Positions 42,707 through 51,691 are shown, numbered from the stretch's first letter. The stretch is DNA of 64,000 nucleotides from Collinsella sp. (GCA_019414045.1 DXMW01000003.1:43704-107703), one strand, 5' to 3'. Made by a program: numbers and translations. Notes: generated from the letters alone by a model not told the origin.

Positions 42707-42743
42707 CAAGGAATGTCGGGATACGGGTTCCGTCCAAATAATT

Positions 42744-42785
42744 GAAGGCGCGCTGCCTGCGGTTGATGCAGACAGCGCGCCTTTT
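42744..42785 (+). terminator. Terminator after the antiporter
   Basis: AAGGCGCGCTG (42745-42755) pairs with CAGCGCGCCTT (42773-42783) and an inner CTGC/GCAG stem is possible; TTTTG follows. Confidence 0.8.
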
Positions 42786-42827
42786 GCGTTGGGCTTCGTT
42801 GAGACTCGAAGCCGTGGTTCGCGACCT

Positions 42828-43577
42828 TTAGGAGCGGGCGGCTCCGTCGACGGGGAGCACGGCGCCCGTGACATAGGAGGACATGTCGCTCGCTAGGAAA
42901 ACAAAGGCGTTGGCGACATCCTCGGGTTCGCCCATACGACCCAGCGGAATGGTGGCGATGATGGGCTTGATGACCTCTTCGGGCAGGTTGGCGACCATGT
43001 CGGTCTTGGTCACGCCGGGTGCGACGGCATTGACGCGAATGCCCATGGGGGCGAGCTCGCGCGAGAGCGACTGGACCATGCCGTTGACGGCAAATTTGGA
43101 CGTTGGGTAGCCGACGCCAGAGGGCTGGCCGTACTTGGCGACCATCGAGCTCGTGGTGGTGATGGTGCCGCCGTGGCCGGCCTCGGTCATGATCTTGGCG
43201 GCAGCCTGGTGGCCATTAAAGACGGCGACGACGTTGAGGTCCATGACCTTTGCGAACTCCTCGGCTGTATAGTCCAAAAGGGGCGAGCGCTGGGAGATTC
43301 CGGCGTTGTTGACGACCGTATCGAGACCGCCCATGTCGGCTGCAGCCTGCGTAAAGGCCTCAGTCACGGCCTCGAGCGAGGTGAGATCGCAGGAACGACC
43401 CCAGACCTTGGCGTCGGGATAGGCGGCTGTCAGCTTCTCAATGGCCGCATCGGCGGTCTCCTGACGCGAGCCAAAGACGGTGACGGCGGCGCCCTCCTCG
43501 ATAAAACGGCAGGCGATGGCATAGCCGATACCGCGCGTGCCTCCGGTGATGATTGCTTTCTTGCCCTCGAGCAACAT
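42828..43577 (-). CDS. SDR-family oxidoreductase, FabG-like
   Basis: 249 residues from ATG at 43577 (GAGAGGAAG upstream). Classical short-chain dehydrogenase: cofactor loop TGGTRGIG (11-18), NNAG (90-93), catalytic Ser143/144, Tyr157 and Lys161 in the YxxxK motif. The Arg after the first Gly motif (FGSRQ) suggests NADP(H). Family members include 3-oxoacyl-ACP reductase, sugar dehydrogenases and steroid dehydrogenases. It does not resemble the C. aerofaciens 7-beta-HSDH that I know. Isolated on the minus strand, with no fatty-acid genes nearby, so the substrate is open. Confidence 0.87.
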   Translation of the reverse strand: MLLEGKKAIITGGTRGIGYAIACRFIEEGAAVTVFGSRQETADAAIEKLTAAYPDAKVWGRSCDLTSLEAVTEAFTQAAADMGGLDTVVNNAGISQRSPLLDYTAEEFAKVMDLNVVAVFNGHQAAAKIMTEAGHGGTITTTSSMVAKYGQPSGVGYPTSKFAVNGMVQSLSRELAPMGIRVNAVAPGVTKTDMVANLPEEVIKPIIATIPLGRMGEPEDVANAFVFLASDMSSYVTGAVLPVDGAARS

Positions 43578-43649
43578 GGTGCTTCCTCTCATCGCGGGCG
43601 GACATTCGCAGCACAGCGTAGCGGTAGTCGGAATCGGCCGCGTTTGCAT

Positions 43650-43678
43650 ATCGGTGAACGGTAGCCCGCGTTACCGAT
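43650..43678. promoter_or_regulatory. Palindrome upstream of the SDR gene
   Basis: ATCGGTGAACG (43650-43660) and CGTTACCGAT (43669-43678) are inverse complements apart from one bulged base. It lies about 75 bp before the SDR start and may be an operator. Confidence 0.35.
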
Positions 43679-43725
43679 GAGCGGCTCGCGCAAATGTGCT
43701 TTGCCGTTGTGCTTAGGGCAGGTGA

Positions 43726-43762
43726 CAAAAGGGCTCCCATCCCACATCGGACGGGAGCCCTC
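43726..43762 (-). terminator. Terminator of hom
   Basis: On the minus strand AGGGCTCCCGTCC pairs with GGATGGGAGCCCT (one G-T-type mismatch region) and is followed by TTTTG. Confidence 0.8.
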
Positions 43763-43791
43763 AAGGCGCGTATTGCTAGGCGAGCGTTGGG

Positions 43792-45135
43792 CTAGTTCGC
43801 CATGACGCCTTCGGTCCAAGCCTCAACGTCCTCGATGCGCAGGACGTTGGCGACCTCGGCCACGCAGCCGACGCTGGCAAGCTCGGCGGCGGCAGCCTGG
43901 ACGTCCTTCTCGAGCGCGCGGTGCGTCAGGAAGATGACCGAGCAGGCATCGCTGACGCCCGATTTGCCGTCCTCGACCTGGTTGATGAGCGAGATCGAGA
44001 TGTTGTGCTTGGCAAAGATGTCGACCGTCTCGGACAGGGCGCCCACGCGGTCGGCGACTTTCAGACGCACATAGTACTTGGTCTGGAGCTCGTCCATGGG
44101 CTTAAAGGTGAGGTTGTGGCCATAGGGCTCAATCTCGGGCAGCGGAGCCACGCCGCGGCTGATCTGCTCGGAGAGCGACAGGATATCGCCCACGACGGCG
44201 CTCGCGGTGGGGAAGGAGCCTGCGCCCGCGCCGTAGAACATGGTCTCGCCCACGGCGTCGCCTACCACGTAGACGGCGTTCATGGCGCCGTTGACCTTGG
44301 CAAGCATATGGTCTGCCGGGATGAGCGTGGGATGCACGCGAACGTCGACGCCGGCGTCGGTGTTGCGGGCGATGCCGAGCAGCTTGATGGTGTAGCCGAG
44401 CTCGCGGGCCTGGGCGATGTCCTCGGCGCCGATGGTGCGGATACCCTGCTGGTACACATCATCGGTGGTAACGCGGGTGCCAAAGCCGATGGAGGCGAGG
44501 ATGGCCGTCTTGCTGGCGGCATCGAAGCCGTCGACGTCGGCGGACGGGTCGGCCTCGGCATAGCCCTTGGCCTGCGCGTCGGCAAGTACGTCGGCGTAAT
44601 CGGCGCCCTCGGCGTCCATGCGGGACAGGATATAGTTGGTGGTACCGTTGAGAATGCCGGCGATGGTCAGGATCTTGTTGCCCACCAGGTCGTGCTCGAG
44701 CGTGCTCACGATGGGGATGCCGCCGCCGCAGCTGGCCTCGCACTTAATCTGCACGCCGCACGCGCGCGCCTTCTCGGCGAGCGTCTCGACATGACGGCCC
44801 AGCAGGGCCTTGTTGGCAGAGACGACGTGCTTGCCGTGCTCAAAGGCGGTGGTGAAGATCTCGGTCGCGGGGTGCTCGCCGCCAATCAGCTCGACGACGA
44901 TGTCGACGGCGGGGTCGGTGACGACGTCATGCCAGTCACTCGTAAAGGCCTCGTGCTCAATACCGGCTGCCTCGGCCTGCTCCCAGGCAAGCGCGCAGGC
45001 GCGGGTCAGCTTAAGGTCGATGCCGTAGGCTGCCAGGTACTCATCGTGGTGGCTCTTGATCAGACGGGCCACGCCGCCGCCGACGGTTCCCAGACCGATC
45101 AGACCGACGTTCACGGTGCGCAGGGATTCGCTCAT
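43792..45135 (-). CDS. hom: Homoserine dehydrogenase
   Basis: 447 residues. The N-terminal NAD(P) fold has VGLIGLGTVGGG, the catalytic region holds ASCGGGIPIVSTLE, ILNGTTNYILSRM and YAEADPSADVDGFDAASK, and the C-terminus is an ACT domain (YYVRLKVADRVGALSETVDIFAKHNISISLINQ). It makes homoserine for Thr, Met and Ile synthesis; the ACT domain allows feedback inhibition. AAGGAG precedes the ATG by 6 bases. It is divergent from the branched-chain amino-acid importer, with a shared 251-bp intergenic region rich in GlnR-like boxes. Confidence 0.95.
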   Translation of the reverse strand: MSESLRTVNVGLIGLGTVGGGVARLIKSHHDEYLAAYGIDLKLTRACALAWEQAEAAGIEHEAFTSDWHDVVTDPAVDIVVELIGGEHPATEIFTTAFEHGKHVVSANKALLGRHVETLAEKARACGVQIKCEASCGGGIPIVSTLEHDLVGNKILTIAGILNGTTNYILSRMDAEGADYADVLADAQAKGYAEADPSADVDGFDAASKTAILASIGFGTRVTTDDVYQQGIRTIGAEDIAQARELGYTIKLLGIARNTDAGVDVRVHPTLIPADHMLAKVNGAMNAVYVVGDAVGETMFYGAGAGSFPTASAVVGDILSLSEQISRGVAPLPEIEPYGHNLTFKPMDELQTKYYVRLKVADRVGALSETVDIFAKHNISISLINQVEDGKSGVSDACSVIFLTHRALEKDVQAAAAELASVGCVAEVANVLRIEDVEAWTEGVMAN

Positions 45136-45253
45136 AGATAGCTCCTTCGTGCATCTTATGGATGGATTAACCGCTTAAAGGTTGAGTGCATTCTAGCGTG
45201 AACCGAGGGCGCGTGCTCGCCAGGCAACAGGAGTCGCACAAAACGGCACCCCC

Positions 45254-45317
45254 GAAACGCTGCGGAAACATTGGAAACATGCTCGCTACAAACGGAACTC
45301 CGTAACAAACTGTCAAC
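45254..45317 (+). promoter_or_regulatory. GlnR-like box array between hom and the amino-acid importer
   Basis: The consensus of GlnR sites in Actinobacteria is gTnAc-n6-GaAAc. Here GAAAC-n6-GAAAC lies at 45254-45269, GAAAC-n6-GCTAC at 45274-45289, and GTAAC-n6-TCAAC at 45302-45317. The 11-base period is that expected of GlnR. The sites lie 70-130 bp before the first binding-protein gene. Confidence 0.4.
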
Positions 45318-45386
45318 GTTTGCGCCATAAGGTTTGCCCCGTACCGCAAGACGGCCGCACTGCGGCCAGCGAAAAAGGGGGACACC

Positions 45387-46553
45387 ATGTTCAACATCAA
45401 CAGCACGCTCAGCCGAAGGAACTTTCTCGCCGGCGCCGCGGCGCTCGGCAGCACCGCGGCACTCGCTGGTTGTTCGTCGGGTGGCTCGGACGGCGGCTCC
45501 GCCGATGACGGCAAGACCTTCAAGATTGGCGTTATCGGCCCTCTGACCGGCGCCGCGGCAACCTATGGCGTCTCGGCCGAGAAGGGCGCCAAGCTCGCCG
45601 CCAAGGATTTCTCGACCAATGACCTCAAGCTCTCGCTTAAGTCCGAGGACGATGTCGCCGACGGCGAGAAGGCCATCAACGCCTTCAATACGTTGTGCGA
45701 CTGGGGCATGCAGGCGCTCGTCGGCCCCGTCACCACCGGTGCTGCCGTCGCCGTCTCGGGCGAGATTGCCGACGATATGCTCATGGTCACGCCTTCGGCC
45801 TCGTCGCTCGACGTGACCAAGGATAAGACAACGGTCTTTCAGGTTTGCTTCACCGATCCCACCATGGGTGCCAGCGCCGCGAAGTTCTTGGCCGAGAAGT
45901 ATGCAGACGCCAAGATCGCCCTGTTCTACAACTCCGGCGATACGTATAGCTCGGGCGTTGCCGACGCTTTTGCCGAGCAGGCCAAGGCATCCAAGCTCGA
46001 CATCGTCGATACCGAGACCTTTAAGGACGACTCTTCCACGAGCTTTACCAACCAGCTCACCAAGGCCAAGGAGGCCGGCGCCACGCTTATCTTTGCGCCG
46101 ATCTACTACACGCCGGCGTCCGTCCTGCTCAAGAACGCCAAGGACATGGGCTACGACATGACCCTCATGGGCACCGACGGCATGGACGGTCTGCTCTCCG
46201 TTGAGGGCTTCGATACCTCTCTTGCCGAGGGCGTGCTGCTCATGACCCCGTTCTCTGCCGACGATGAGAAGAACGCCGACTTCGTCAAGGCCTATAAGGA
46301 CGCCTACGACGAGACGCCCAACCAGTTCGCCGCCGATGCCTATGACTGCGTCCATGCGATTGTCGAGGCTATCGATAAGGCAGACATCGACATTACGGCC
46401 GACGGCGCCGACATTGCCGGCGACCTTGCCAAGGCCATGCGCAAGATCAAAATCGAGGGCCTGACGGGCGAGCTGACGTGGAACGACAAAGGGCAGGTTG
46501 AAAAGCCCGCTACGGCCTATGTGATTCAGGACGGCAAGTACATCGCCGCCTAG
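45387..46553 (+). CDS. livJ: Branched-chain amino-acid binding lipoprotein, paralog 1
   Basis: 388 residues. The N-terminus has a Tat-like SRRNFLAG followed by a lipobox LAGC, so it is an exported lipoprotein. The rest is a type I periplasmic binding fold of the LivJ family (FKIGVIGPLTGAAATYG, LVGPVTTGAAVAV, TPSASSLDVTK, FVQVCFTDPTMG-like segment, FYNSGDTYSSG). AAAGGGGG precedes the ATG. It supplies substrate to LivHMGF. A close paralog follows after a 271-bp gap. Confidence 0.92.
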   Translation: MFNINSTLSRRNFLAGAAALGSTAALAGCSSGGSDGGSADDGKTFKIGVIGPLTGAAATYGVSAEKGAKLAAKDFSTNDLKLSLKSEDDVADGEKAINAFNTLCDWGMQALVGPVTTGAAVAVSGEIADDMLMVTPSASSLDVTKDKTTVFQVCFTDPTMGASAAKFLAEKYADAKIALFYNSGDTYSSGVADAFAEQAKASKLDIVDTETFKDDSSTSFTNQLTKAKEAGATLIFAPIYYTPASVLLKNAKDMGYDMTLMGTDGMDGLLSVEGFDTSLAEGVLLMTPFSADDEKNADFVKAYKDAYDETPNQFAADAYDCVHAIVEAIDKADIDITADGADIAGDLAKAMRKIKIEGLTGELTWNDKGQVEKPATAYVIQDGKYIAA

Positions 46554-46605
46554 GTGCGTACAAAACGCGACCGGTGAGGCTGTTTTAATCAGGGCAAGGG
46601 CGCTT

Positions 46606-46632
46606 GTAACGGAATGGAAACATTACTTTCAC
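46606..46632 (+). promoter_or_regulatory. GlnR-like triple box before binding-protein paralog 2
   Basis: GTAAC-n6-GAAAC-n6-TTCAC at 46606-46632. The first pair matches the gTnAc-n6-GaAAc consensus exactly. The region is AT-rich, unlike its surroundings. A further inverted repeat GAAAAGT-N13-ACTTTTC lies about 75 bp downstream (near 46703-46729). Confidence 0.5.
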
Positions 46633-46824
46633 ACAATAAAGTGGCTAAACTGCATAAACCAATAGAAATACGCATAATTATGGATAAACGGACAAAACAA
46701 AAGAAAAGTTGAAATAATCGCCACTTTTCTCAACTAAAGCGTCTACTATTTTGCGAACGCCGAACACGGCGAAGGATGGCCTGTTGGGTAACCGAAACCC
46801 GACGAGATTTGAGAGGAGAGCCGC

Positions 46825-48012
46825 ATGTCGAGCCTCACCGGTAAGTCATTGAACCCTGTTATGAATCGCAGGAGCGTTATCGCGAGCGCAGCAGGTCTGG
46901 GGGCGATGTCCATTCTAGCTGGCTGCTCCTCCAACGGCGGCGACAGCGGTTCCGCTTCGGGCGACGCTTCGTTTAAGATCGGCACCATCGGACCGCTGAC
47001 CGGCGCCAACGCGTCCTACGGCAAGTCCGTTACCCAGGGTGTCGAGCTTGGCTGCAAGGATTTCTCGACCAAGGAGCTGCCGCTTGCCAGCAAGGCCGAG
47101 GATGACCAGGCCGACGGCGAGAAGGCCGTCAACGCCTTTAACACCCTGCTCGACTGGGGCATGCAGGCCCTCGTCGGCCCGACCACCACGGGTGCGTCGG
47201 TTGCCGTTGCCGCCGAGTGCGGTAACGACCCCGAAACGTTCATGATCACTCCGTCCGCGTCCTCCGAGGACGTCACCAAGGGCAAGGATTGCGTCTTCCA
47301 GGTTTGCTTCACCGATCCCAACCAGGGCGTCAACGCTGCCAAGTTCCTGGCGCAGAAGTATGCGGACGAGAAGTTCGTGCTGTTCTATAACTCCGGCGAC
47401 GCCTATTCTTCGGGCATCGCAGATTCCTTTAAGGTTCAGGCCGCTAAATCCAAGCTCGAGATTGTTGACGAGGAGACCTTTAAGGACGACTCCGCCACGA
47501 GCTTTACCAACCAGCTGACCAAGGCCAAGCAGGCCGGCGCCACCATGATCTTTGCGCCGATCTACTACACGCCAGCGTCCGTCCTGCTCAAGAACGCCAA
47601 GGACATGGGCTACGACGTCAAGATGATGGGTTGCGACGGCATGGACGGCATCCTGGGCGTTGAGGGCTTCGACACCTCTCTTGCCGAGGGTCTGCTGCTC
47701 ATGACCCCGTTCTCCGCCGACGACGAGAAGAACGCCGACTTCGTCAACGCTTACAAGGATAAGTACGGCGATACCCCCGACCAGTTTGCCGCCGACGCCT
47801 ACGATGGCGTGCACGCGGTGGCCGAGGCCCTCAAGGAGGCCGGTCTTGGTGTCGACGCCGACCCGACCGAGGTCGCCGAGAAGCTGCCCAAGGCTATGCT
47901 CAAGATTACCGTTGACGGTCTGACCGGCAAGCTCACCTGGAACGATAAGGGCCAGGTCCAGAAGGAGCCCACGGCGTACGTCATCACCGACGGCAAGTAC
48001 GTACAGGCCTAA
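46825..48012 (+). CDS. livJ: Branched-chain amino-acid binding lipoprotein, paralog 2
   Basis: 395 residues from ATG at 46825 (GAGAGGAGAG upstream); ATG at 46861 (MNRRSVIAS) is an alternative. Signal with RR, then lipobox LAGC. Highly similar to the first paralog (for example FYNSGDAYSSGIADSF, IFAPIYYTPASVLLKNAKDMGYD, LLMTPFSADDEKNADFV), pointing to a tandem duplication. The mature parts differ in the N-terminal lobe and near residues 145-160 (NDPETFMITPSASSEDV). It may have a different amino-acid preference. Hairpins at 48045-48105 follow and could attenuate transcription into livH. Confidence 0.92.
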   Translation: MSSLTGKSLNPVMNRRSVIASAAGLGAMSILAGCSSNGGDSGSASGDASFKIGTIGPLTGANASYGKSVTQGVELGCKDFSTKELPLASKAEDDQADGEKAVNAFNTLLDWGMQALVGPTTTGASVAVAAECGNDPETFMITPSASSEDVTKGKDCVFQVCFTDPNQGVNAAKFLAQKYADEKFVLFYNSGDAYSSGIADSFKVQAAKSKLEIVDEETFKDDSATSFTNQLTKAKQAGATMIFAPIYYTPASVLLKNAKDMGYDVKMMGCDGMDGILGVEGFDTSLAEGLLLMTPFSADDEKNADFVNAYKDKYGDTPDQFAADAYDGVHAVAEALKEAGLGVDADPTEVAEKLPKAMLKITVDGLTGKLTWNDKGQVQKEPTAYVITDGKYVQA

Positions 48013-48044
48013 TAGGCCGCCTTACATAGAGCGGTTTTGATCCC

Positions 48045-48105
48045 AAGCAGGGGAGGTTTTGGCCTTCCCTGCTTGCTTGGTATCTAGGGACAGTGTAACG
48101 TCCCT
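48045..48105 (+). terminator. Two hairpins between the binding-protein gene and livH
   Basis: AAGCAGGG (48045-48052) pairs with CCCTGCTT (48067-48074), with inner GAGG/CCTT. Next, AGGGAC (48086-48091) pairs with GTCCCT (48100-48105), followed by GTTT. Probably a partial terminator or processing site that keeps binding-protein mRNA more abundant than permease mRNA. Confidence 0.6.
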
Positions 48106-48151
48106 GTTTCATTCATTAGCTGGAAACCTATTCGAAAGGGGGATGTGGAAC

Positions 48152-49033
48152 ATGACGGTCTTTATCCAATACCTGGTCAACGGCCTGTCCATGGGCAGCG
48201 TCTACGCCATCATCGCGTTGGGCTACACCATGGTCTACGGTATCGCCAAGATGCTCAACTTCGCTCACGGCGACGTCATCATGGTCGGTGCCTATGTCTC
48301 GTTCTGTGCCACGTCGTATCTCGGCCTCCCGGGCTGGGCATCTGTAATTCTCTCTTGCGTGGTCTGCACGGTTCTCGGTGTTCTCATTGAGGGTCTGGCC
48401 TATAAGCCGCTGCGCCAAGCAGGCCCGCTGGCCGTTTTGATCACGGCCATCGGCGTGTCCTACTTCCTGCAGAATGCCGCGCAGCTTCTGTGGGGCGCCA
48501 CGCCCAAGAACTTCACTTCGCTCGTCACCTTCCCGGTGCCGGAGTTCTTGGCCAAGTTTAACGTGAGCGCCGTATCGCTCGTCACCATCGTCGCCTGCCT
48601 GGTTATCATGGCCGGCCTGATGTTCTTTACAGGTAAGACCAAGATGGGCAAAGCCATGCGCGCCGTGTCCGAGGACAAAGCCGCCGCTCAGCTCATGGGT
48701 ATCAACGTCAACCGCACCATCTCGATGACGTTTGCCATCGGCTCTGCCCTTGCCGCCATCGCCGGTGTGCTCCTGTGCTCCTACTCGCCGGTCCTGCAGC
48801 CCACCACGGGCGCCATGCCTGGCATCAAGGCCTTCGACGCTGCCGTTTTCGGCGGCATCGGCTCCATCCCCGGTGCCTTTGTCGGTGGCATCCTCATCGG
48901 CATCATCGAAGCAATGGCGCAGGCATACATTTCCACGAGCCTTGCCAACTCCATCGTCTTTGGTGTTTTGATCATCGTCCTGCTCGTCAAGCCTGCCGGC
49001 CTCTTGGGCAAGTACGTCCCCGAGAAGGTGTAG
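48152..49033 (+). CDS. livH: Branched-chain amino-acid permease LivH
   Basis: 293 residues from ATG at 48152, chosen over 48143 because AAAGGGGG is then 10 bases upstream. About eight spans, with the LivH motifs GLSMGSVYAIIALGYTMVYG, LNFAHGDVIMVGAY and GKAMRAVSEDKAAAQLMGI (the ATPase-contact EAA-like loop). Inner-membrane half of the importer with LivM. Confidence 0.94.
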   Translation: MTVFIQYLVNGLSMGSVYAIIALGYTMVYGIAKMLNFAHGDVIMVGAYVSFCATSYLGLPGWASVILSCVVCTVLGVLIEGLAYKPLRQAGPLAVLITAIGVSYFLQNAAQLLWGATPKNFTSLVTFPVPEFLAKFNVSAVSLVTIVACLVIMAGLMFFTGKTKMGKAMRAVSEDKAAAQLMGINVNRTISMTFAIGSALAAIAGVLLCSYSPVLQPTTGAMPGIKAFDAAVFGGIGSIPGAFVGGILIGIIEAMAQAYISTSLANSIVFGVLIIVLLVKPAGLLGKYVPEKV

Positions 49034-50122
49034 GTGAGCGTTATGAAGTTTCTTAAAGACAAGCAGACGCGTCACGACTTTGTTACGTACGCCATGTGCC
49101 TTGTGGCGTTCGCCATCGTGTTCTTTATGCAGTCCAACCACATGATTCCGCGCATGATCGCCGGTCAGCTGGTTCCCATCACGGCCTATATCGTCATGGC
49201 CATCTCCCTTAACCTCGTCGTCGGCATCGCGGGCGACTTGTCGCTGGGCCACGCGGGCTTTATGAGCGTCGGCGCCTATACGGGCATCGTTACCGCGGTC
49301 GCCCTCGAGAGCGCCGTTCCCTCCGATCCGGTGCGCCTTATCATCAGCATCGTGGTCGGCGCCATCGCTGCCGCCATCCTGGGCTTCTTGATCGGCATTC
49401 CGGTCCTTCGCCTGAGCGGCGATTACCTGGCTATCGTGACGCTGGCCTTTGGCGAGATCATCAAAGAGATCGTCACTTGCCTTATCGTGGGTGTCGACTC
49501 GCGCGGCCTGCACGTGATCTTTAACATCACGGGCAACTCCACGATCGATGACCTGCACCTGCTCGAGGACGGCACCGCCATCATCAAGGGAGCCCAGGGC
49601 GCCTCGGGTGTGTCGACGTACTCGACCTTCATCGCCGGCGCCATCCTGGTCATGGTCGCGCTCGTGATTGTACTCAACCTGGTCCGCAGCCGTACTGGCC
49701 GTGCCATTATGGCCGTGCGCGACAACAAGATCGCTGCCGAGTCCGTGGGCATCTCCGTCACCGAGTACCGCATGATCGCCTTCGTGGTTTCCGCCGCTCT
49801 CGCCGGCGCTGCCGGAGCCCTCTTCGGCGGTAACTTCTCGCAGCTTTCCGCCACCAAGTTCGACTTCAACACGTCCATCCTCATCCTGGTATTCGTGGTC
49901 CTAGGCGGTCTGGGCAATATGCGCGGCTCCGTCATCGCGGCGGCGTTGCTCACGGTGCTTCCCGAGCTGCTCCGTCAGTTCTCGGACTACCGCATGCTCA
50001 TCTACGCCATCGTGCTGATCCTGGTCATGATCTTTACCAACAACCCGCAGCTCAAGGCGTTTTTCGCACGCATTAAGGACCGCTTTGCTTCCAAGAAGGA
50101 GGTAGCAGCCGATGCCCAGTAA
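49034..50122 (+). CDS. livM: Branched-chain amino-acid permease LivM
   Basis: 362 residues from a GTG directly after the livH stop; ATG at 49043 is an alternative. Nine to ten spans, LivM motifs NLVVGIAGDLSLGHAGFMSVGAY, LSGDYLAIVTLAFGEI and GRAIMAVRDNKIAAESVGI. It contains an extra extracytoplasmic loop around residues 165-200 (HVIFNITGNSTIDDL). It overlaps livG by 11 bases. Confidence 0.93.
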   Translation: MSVMKFLKDKQTRHDFVTYAMCLVAFAIVFFMQSNHMIPRMIAGQLVPITAYIVMAISLNLVVGIAGDLSLGHAGFMSVGAYTGIVTAVALESAVPSDPVRLIISIVVGAIAAAILGFLIGIPVLRLSGDYLAIVTLAFGEIIKEIVTCLIVGVDSRGLHVIFNITGNSTIDDLHLLEDGTAIIKGAQGASGVSTYSTFIAGAILVMVALVIVLNLVRSRTGRAIMAVRDNKIAAESVGISVTEYRMIAFVVSAALAGAAGALFGGNFSQLSATKFDFNTSILILVFVVLGGLGNMRGSVIAAALLTVLPELLRQFSDYRMLIYAIVLILVMIFTNNPQLKAFFARIKDRFASKKEVAADAQ

Positions 50123-50972
50123 GTTTGAGTTCAACAAGGGCAAGATGGTCCCGTATCCTTCTGGCGCCATCGTTCCCGACCGCGACCTGGGCCAGCGCCC
50201 GGCGCTCGAGTGCATCCACTTGGGCATTGAATTTGGCGGCCTTAAGGCAGTCGACGACTTTAGCCTGACCATCGGTAAGACCGAGATCGCCGGTCTGATC
50301 GGTCCCAACGGTGCCGGTAAGACCACGGTCTTCAACCTGCTCACCAAGGTGTACCAGCCCACGCACGGTACTATCCTGCTCGACGGCGAGGACACCTCGG
50401 GCAAGTCCGTCTACCAGGTCAACCGTATGGGTATCGCCCGTACGTTCCAGAACATTCGCCTGTTCAACACCATGACGGTGGAGGATAACGTTAAGGTCGG
50501 CCTGCACAACCAGGAGCGCTACTCCGGCTTTGAGGGCGTGCTACGCCTGCCGACGTATTGGAAGCACGAGAAGGCCGCCCACGAGCGCGCCATGGAACTA
50601 CTGTCCATCTTTGATATGGAGCATCTGGCAAACGAGCAGGCCGGATCGCTGCCTTACGGCGCTCAGCGGCGTCTGGAGATCGTCCGCGCGCTTGCCACCA
50701 ACCCCAAGCTACTGCTGCTCGACGAGCCTGCCGCCGGCATGAACCCGTCCGAGACCGCCGAGCTCATGGAGAACATCGTCAAGATTCGCGACACCTTTGG
50801 CATTGCCATCATGCTTATCGAGCACGACATGTCGCTCGTCATGAACATCTGCGAGGGCATCTGCGTGCTCAACTTTGGTAAGGTCATCGCCAAGGGCACG
50901 GCAGAGGAAATCCAGAACAACGACGCCGTTATCGAGGCGTATCTGGGCAAGCAGGATAAGGGGGAGAACTAA
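50112..50972 (+). CDS. livG: Branched-chain amino-acid ABC ATPase LivG
   Basis: 286 residues. Walker A GPNGAGKTT, Q-loop FQNIRLF, signature region LPYGAQRRLEIVRAL, Walker B LLLLDEPAAGMNP and the His-loop LIEHDMSLVM are intact. A ~30-residue N-terminal extension precedes the usual LivG start (ALECIHLGIEFGGLKAV). Cytoplasmic ATPase pairing with LivF. AAGGAGG lies just before ATG inside livM. Confidence 0.94.
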   Translation: MPSKFEFNKGKMVPYPSGAIVPDRDLGQRPALECIHLGIEFGGLKAVDDFSLTIGKTEIAGLIGPNGAGKTTVFNLLTKVYQPTHGTILLDGEDTSGKSVYQVNRMGIARTFQNIRLFNTMTVEDNVKVGLHNQERYSGFEGVLRLPTYWKHEKAAHERAMELLSIFDMEHLANEQAGSLPYGAQRRLEIVRALATNPKLLLLDEPAAGMNPSETAELMENIVKIRDTFGIAIMLIEHDMSLVMNICEGICVLNFGKVIAKGTAEEIQNNDAVIEAYLGKQDKGEN

Positions 50973-51686
50973 ATGGCAGAGCCGATGCTTTCCGTCTACA
51001 ACATCAACGTCTGGTACGGCGCTATCCACGCCATCAAGGACATCTCCTTTAACGTTAACGAGGGCGAGATCGTGGCTCTGATCGGCGCGAACGGTGCCGG
51101 TAAGTCCACGACGCTCAAGACCGTCTCGGGCCTGCTACGCTCTAAGACCGGCTCCATCAAGTTTATGGGCGAGGACATTACCCATACGCCCGCCGACAAG
51201 CTGGTTGGTAAGGGTCTGGCTCAGGTTCCCGAAGGCCGTCGTGCCTTTTTGCAGATGACGGTTGAGGAGAACCTGGAGATGGGTGCCTATACGCAGCCCA
51301 AGTCCACGGTTGCTCCGGGCCTTGAGCGCGTCTACGAGCAGTTCCCGCGCCTGAAGGAACGCCGTCGCCAGGTGGCCGGCACCCTTTCGGGCGGCGAACA
51401 GCAGATGCTCGTTATGGGGCGCGCCCTTATGAGCAATCCCAAGCTGCTCATGCTCGATGAACCCTCCATGGGTTTGGCGCCGATCCTGATCGAGCAGATC
51501 TTCCAGATTGTCGAGGACCTGCACAAGGCCGGTACCACGGTGCTTCTGGTCGAGCAGAACGCCCAAATGGCGCTTTCAATCGCCACGCGCGGCTACGTGC
51601 TCGAGACCGGCAAGATCACCATGACCGGCACCGGCCAAGAGCTCCTGCACGACGACAACGTCCGCAAGGCTTACCTGGGCGGTTAG
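50973..51686 (+). CDS. livF: Branched-chain amino-acid ABC ATPase LivF
   Basis: 237 residues. Walker A GANGAGKST, GLAQVPEGRRAF, signature TLSGGEQQML, Walker B LLMLDEPSMGLAP and the H-loop-equivalent LLVEQNAQMAL are intact. Directly after the livG stop with GGGGGAG upstream. Last gene of the importer operon; a terminator at 51759-51800 follows. Confidence 0.94.
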   Translation: MAEPMLSVYNINVWYGAIHAIKDISFNVNEGEIVALIGANGAGKSTTLKTVSGLLRSKTGSIKFMGEDITHTPADKLVGKGLAQVPEGRRAFLQMTVEENLEMGAYTQPKSTVAPGLERVYEQFPRLKERRRQVAGTLSGGEQQMLVMGRALMSNPKLLMLDEPSMGLAPILIEQIFQIVEDLHKAGTTVLLVEQNAQMALSIATRGYVLETGKITMTGTGQELLHDDNVRKAYLGG

Positions 51687-51691
51687 GCGGT

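Noticed and set aside
42828..43577. Bile-acid 7-beta-hydroxysteroid dehydrogenase
   Set aside because: The N-terminus, cofactor loop and YxxxK neighbourhood are of generic FabG type and do not match the known Collinsella enzyme.
48128..49558. 476-codon minus-strand frame over livH-livM
   Set aside because: Antisense shadow, rich in Asp/His/Gly; the Liv proteins are unambiguous.
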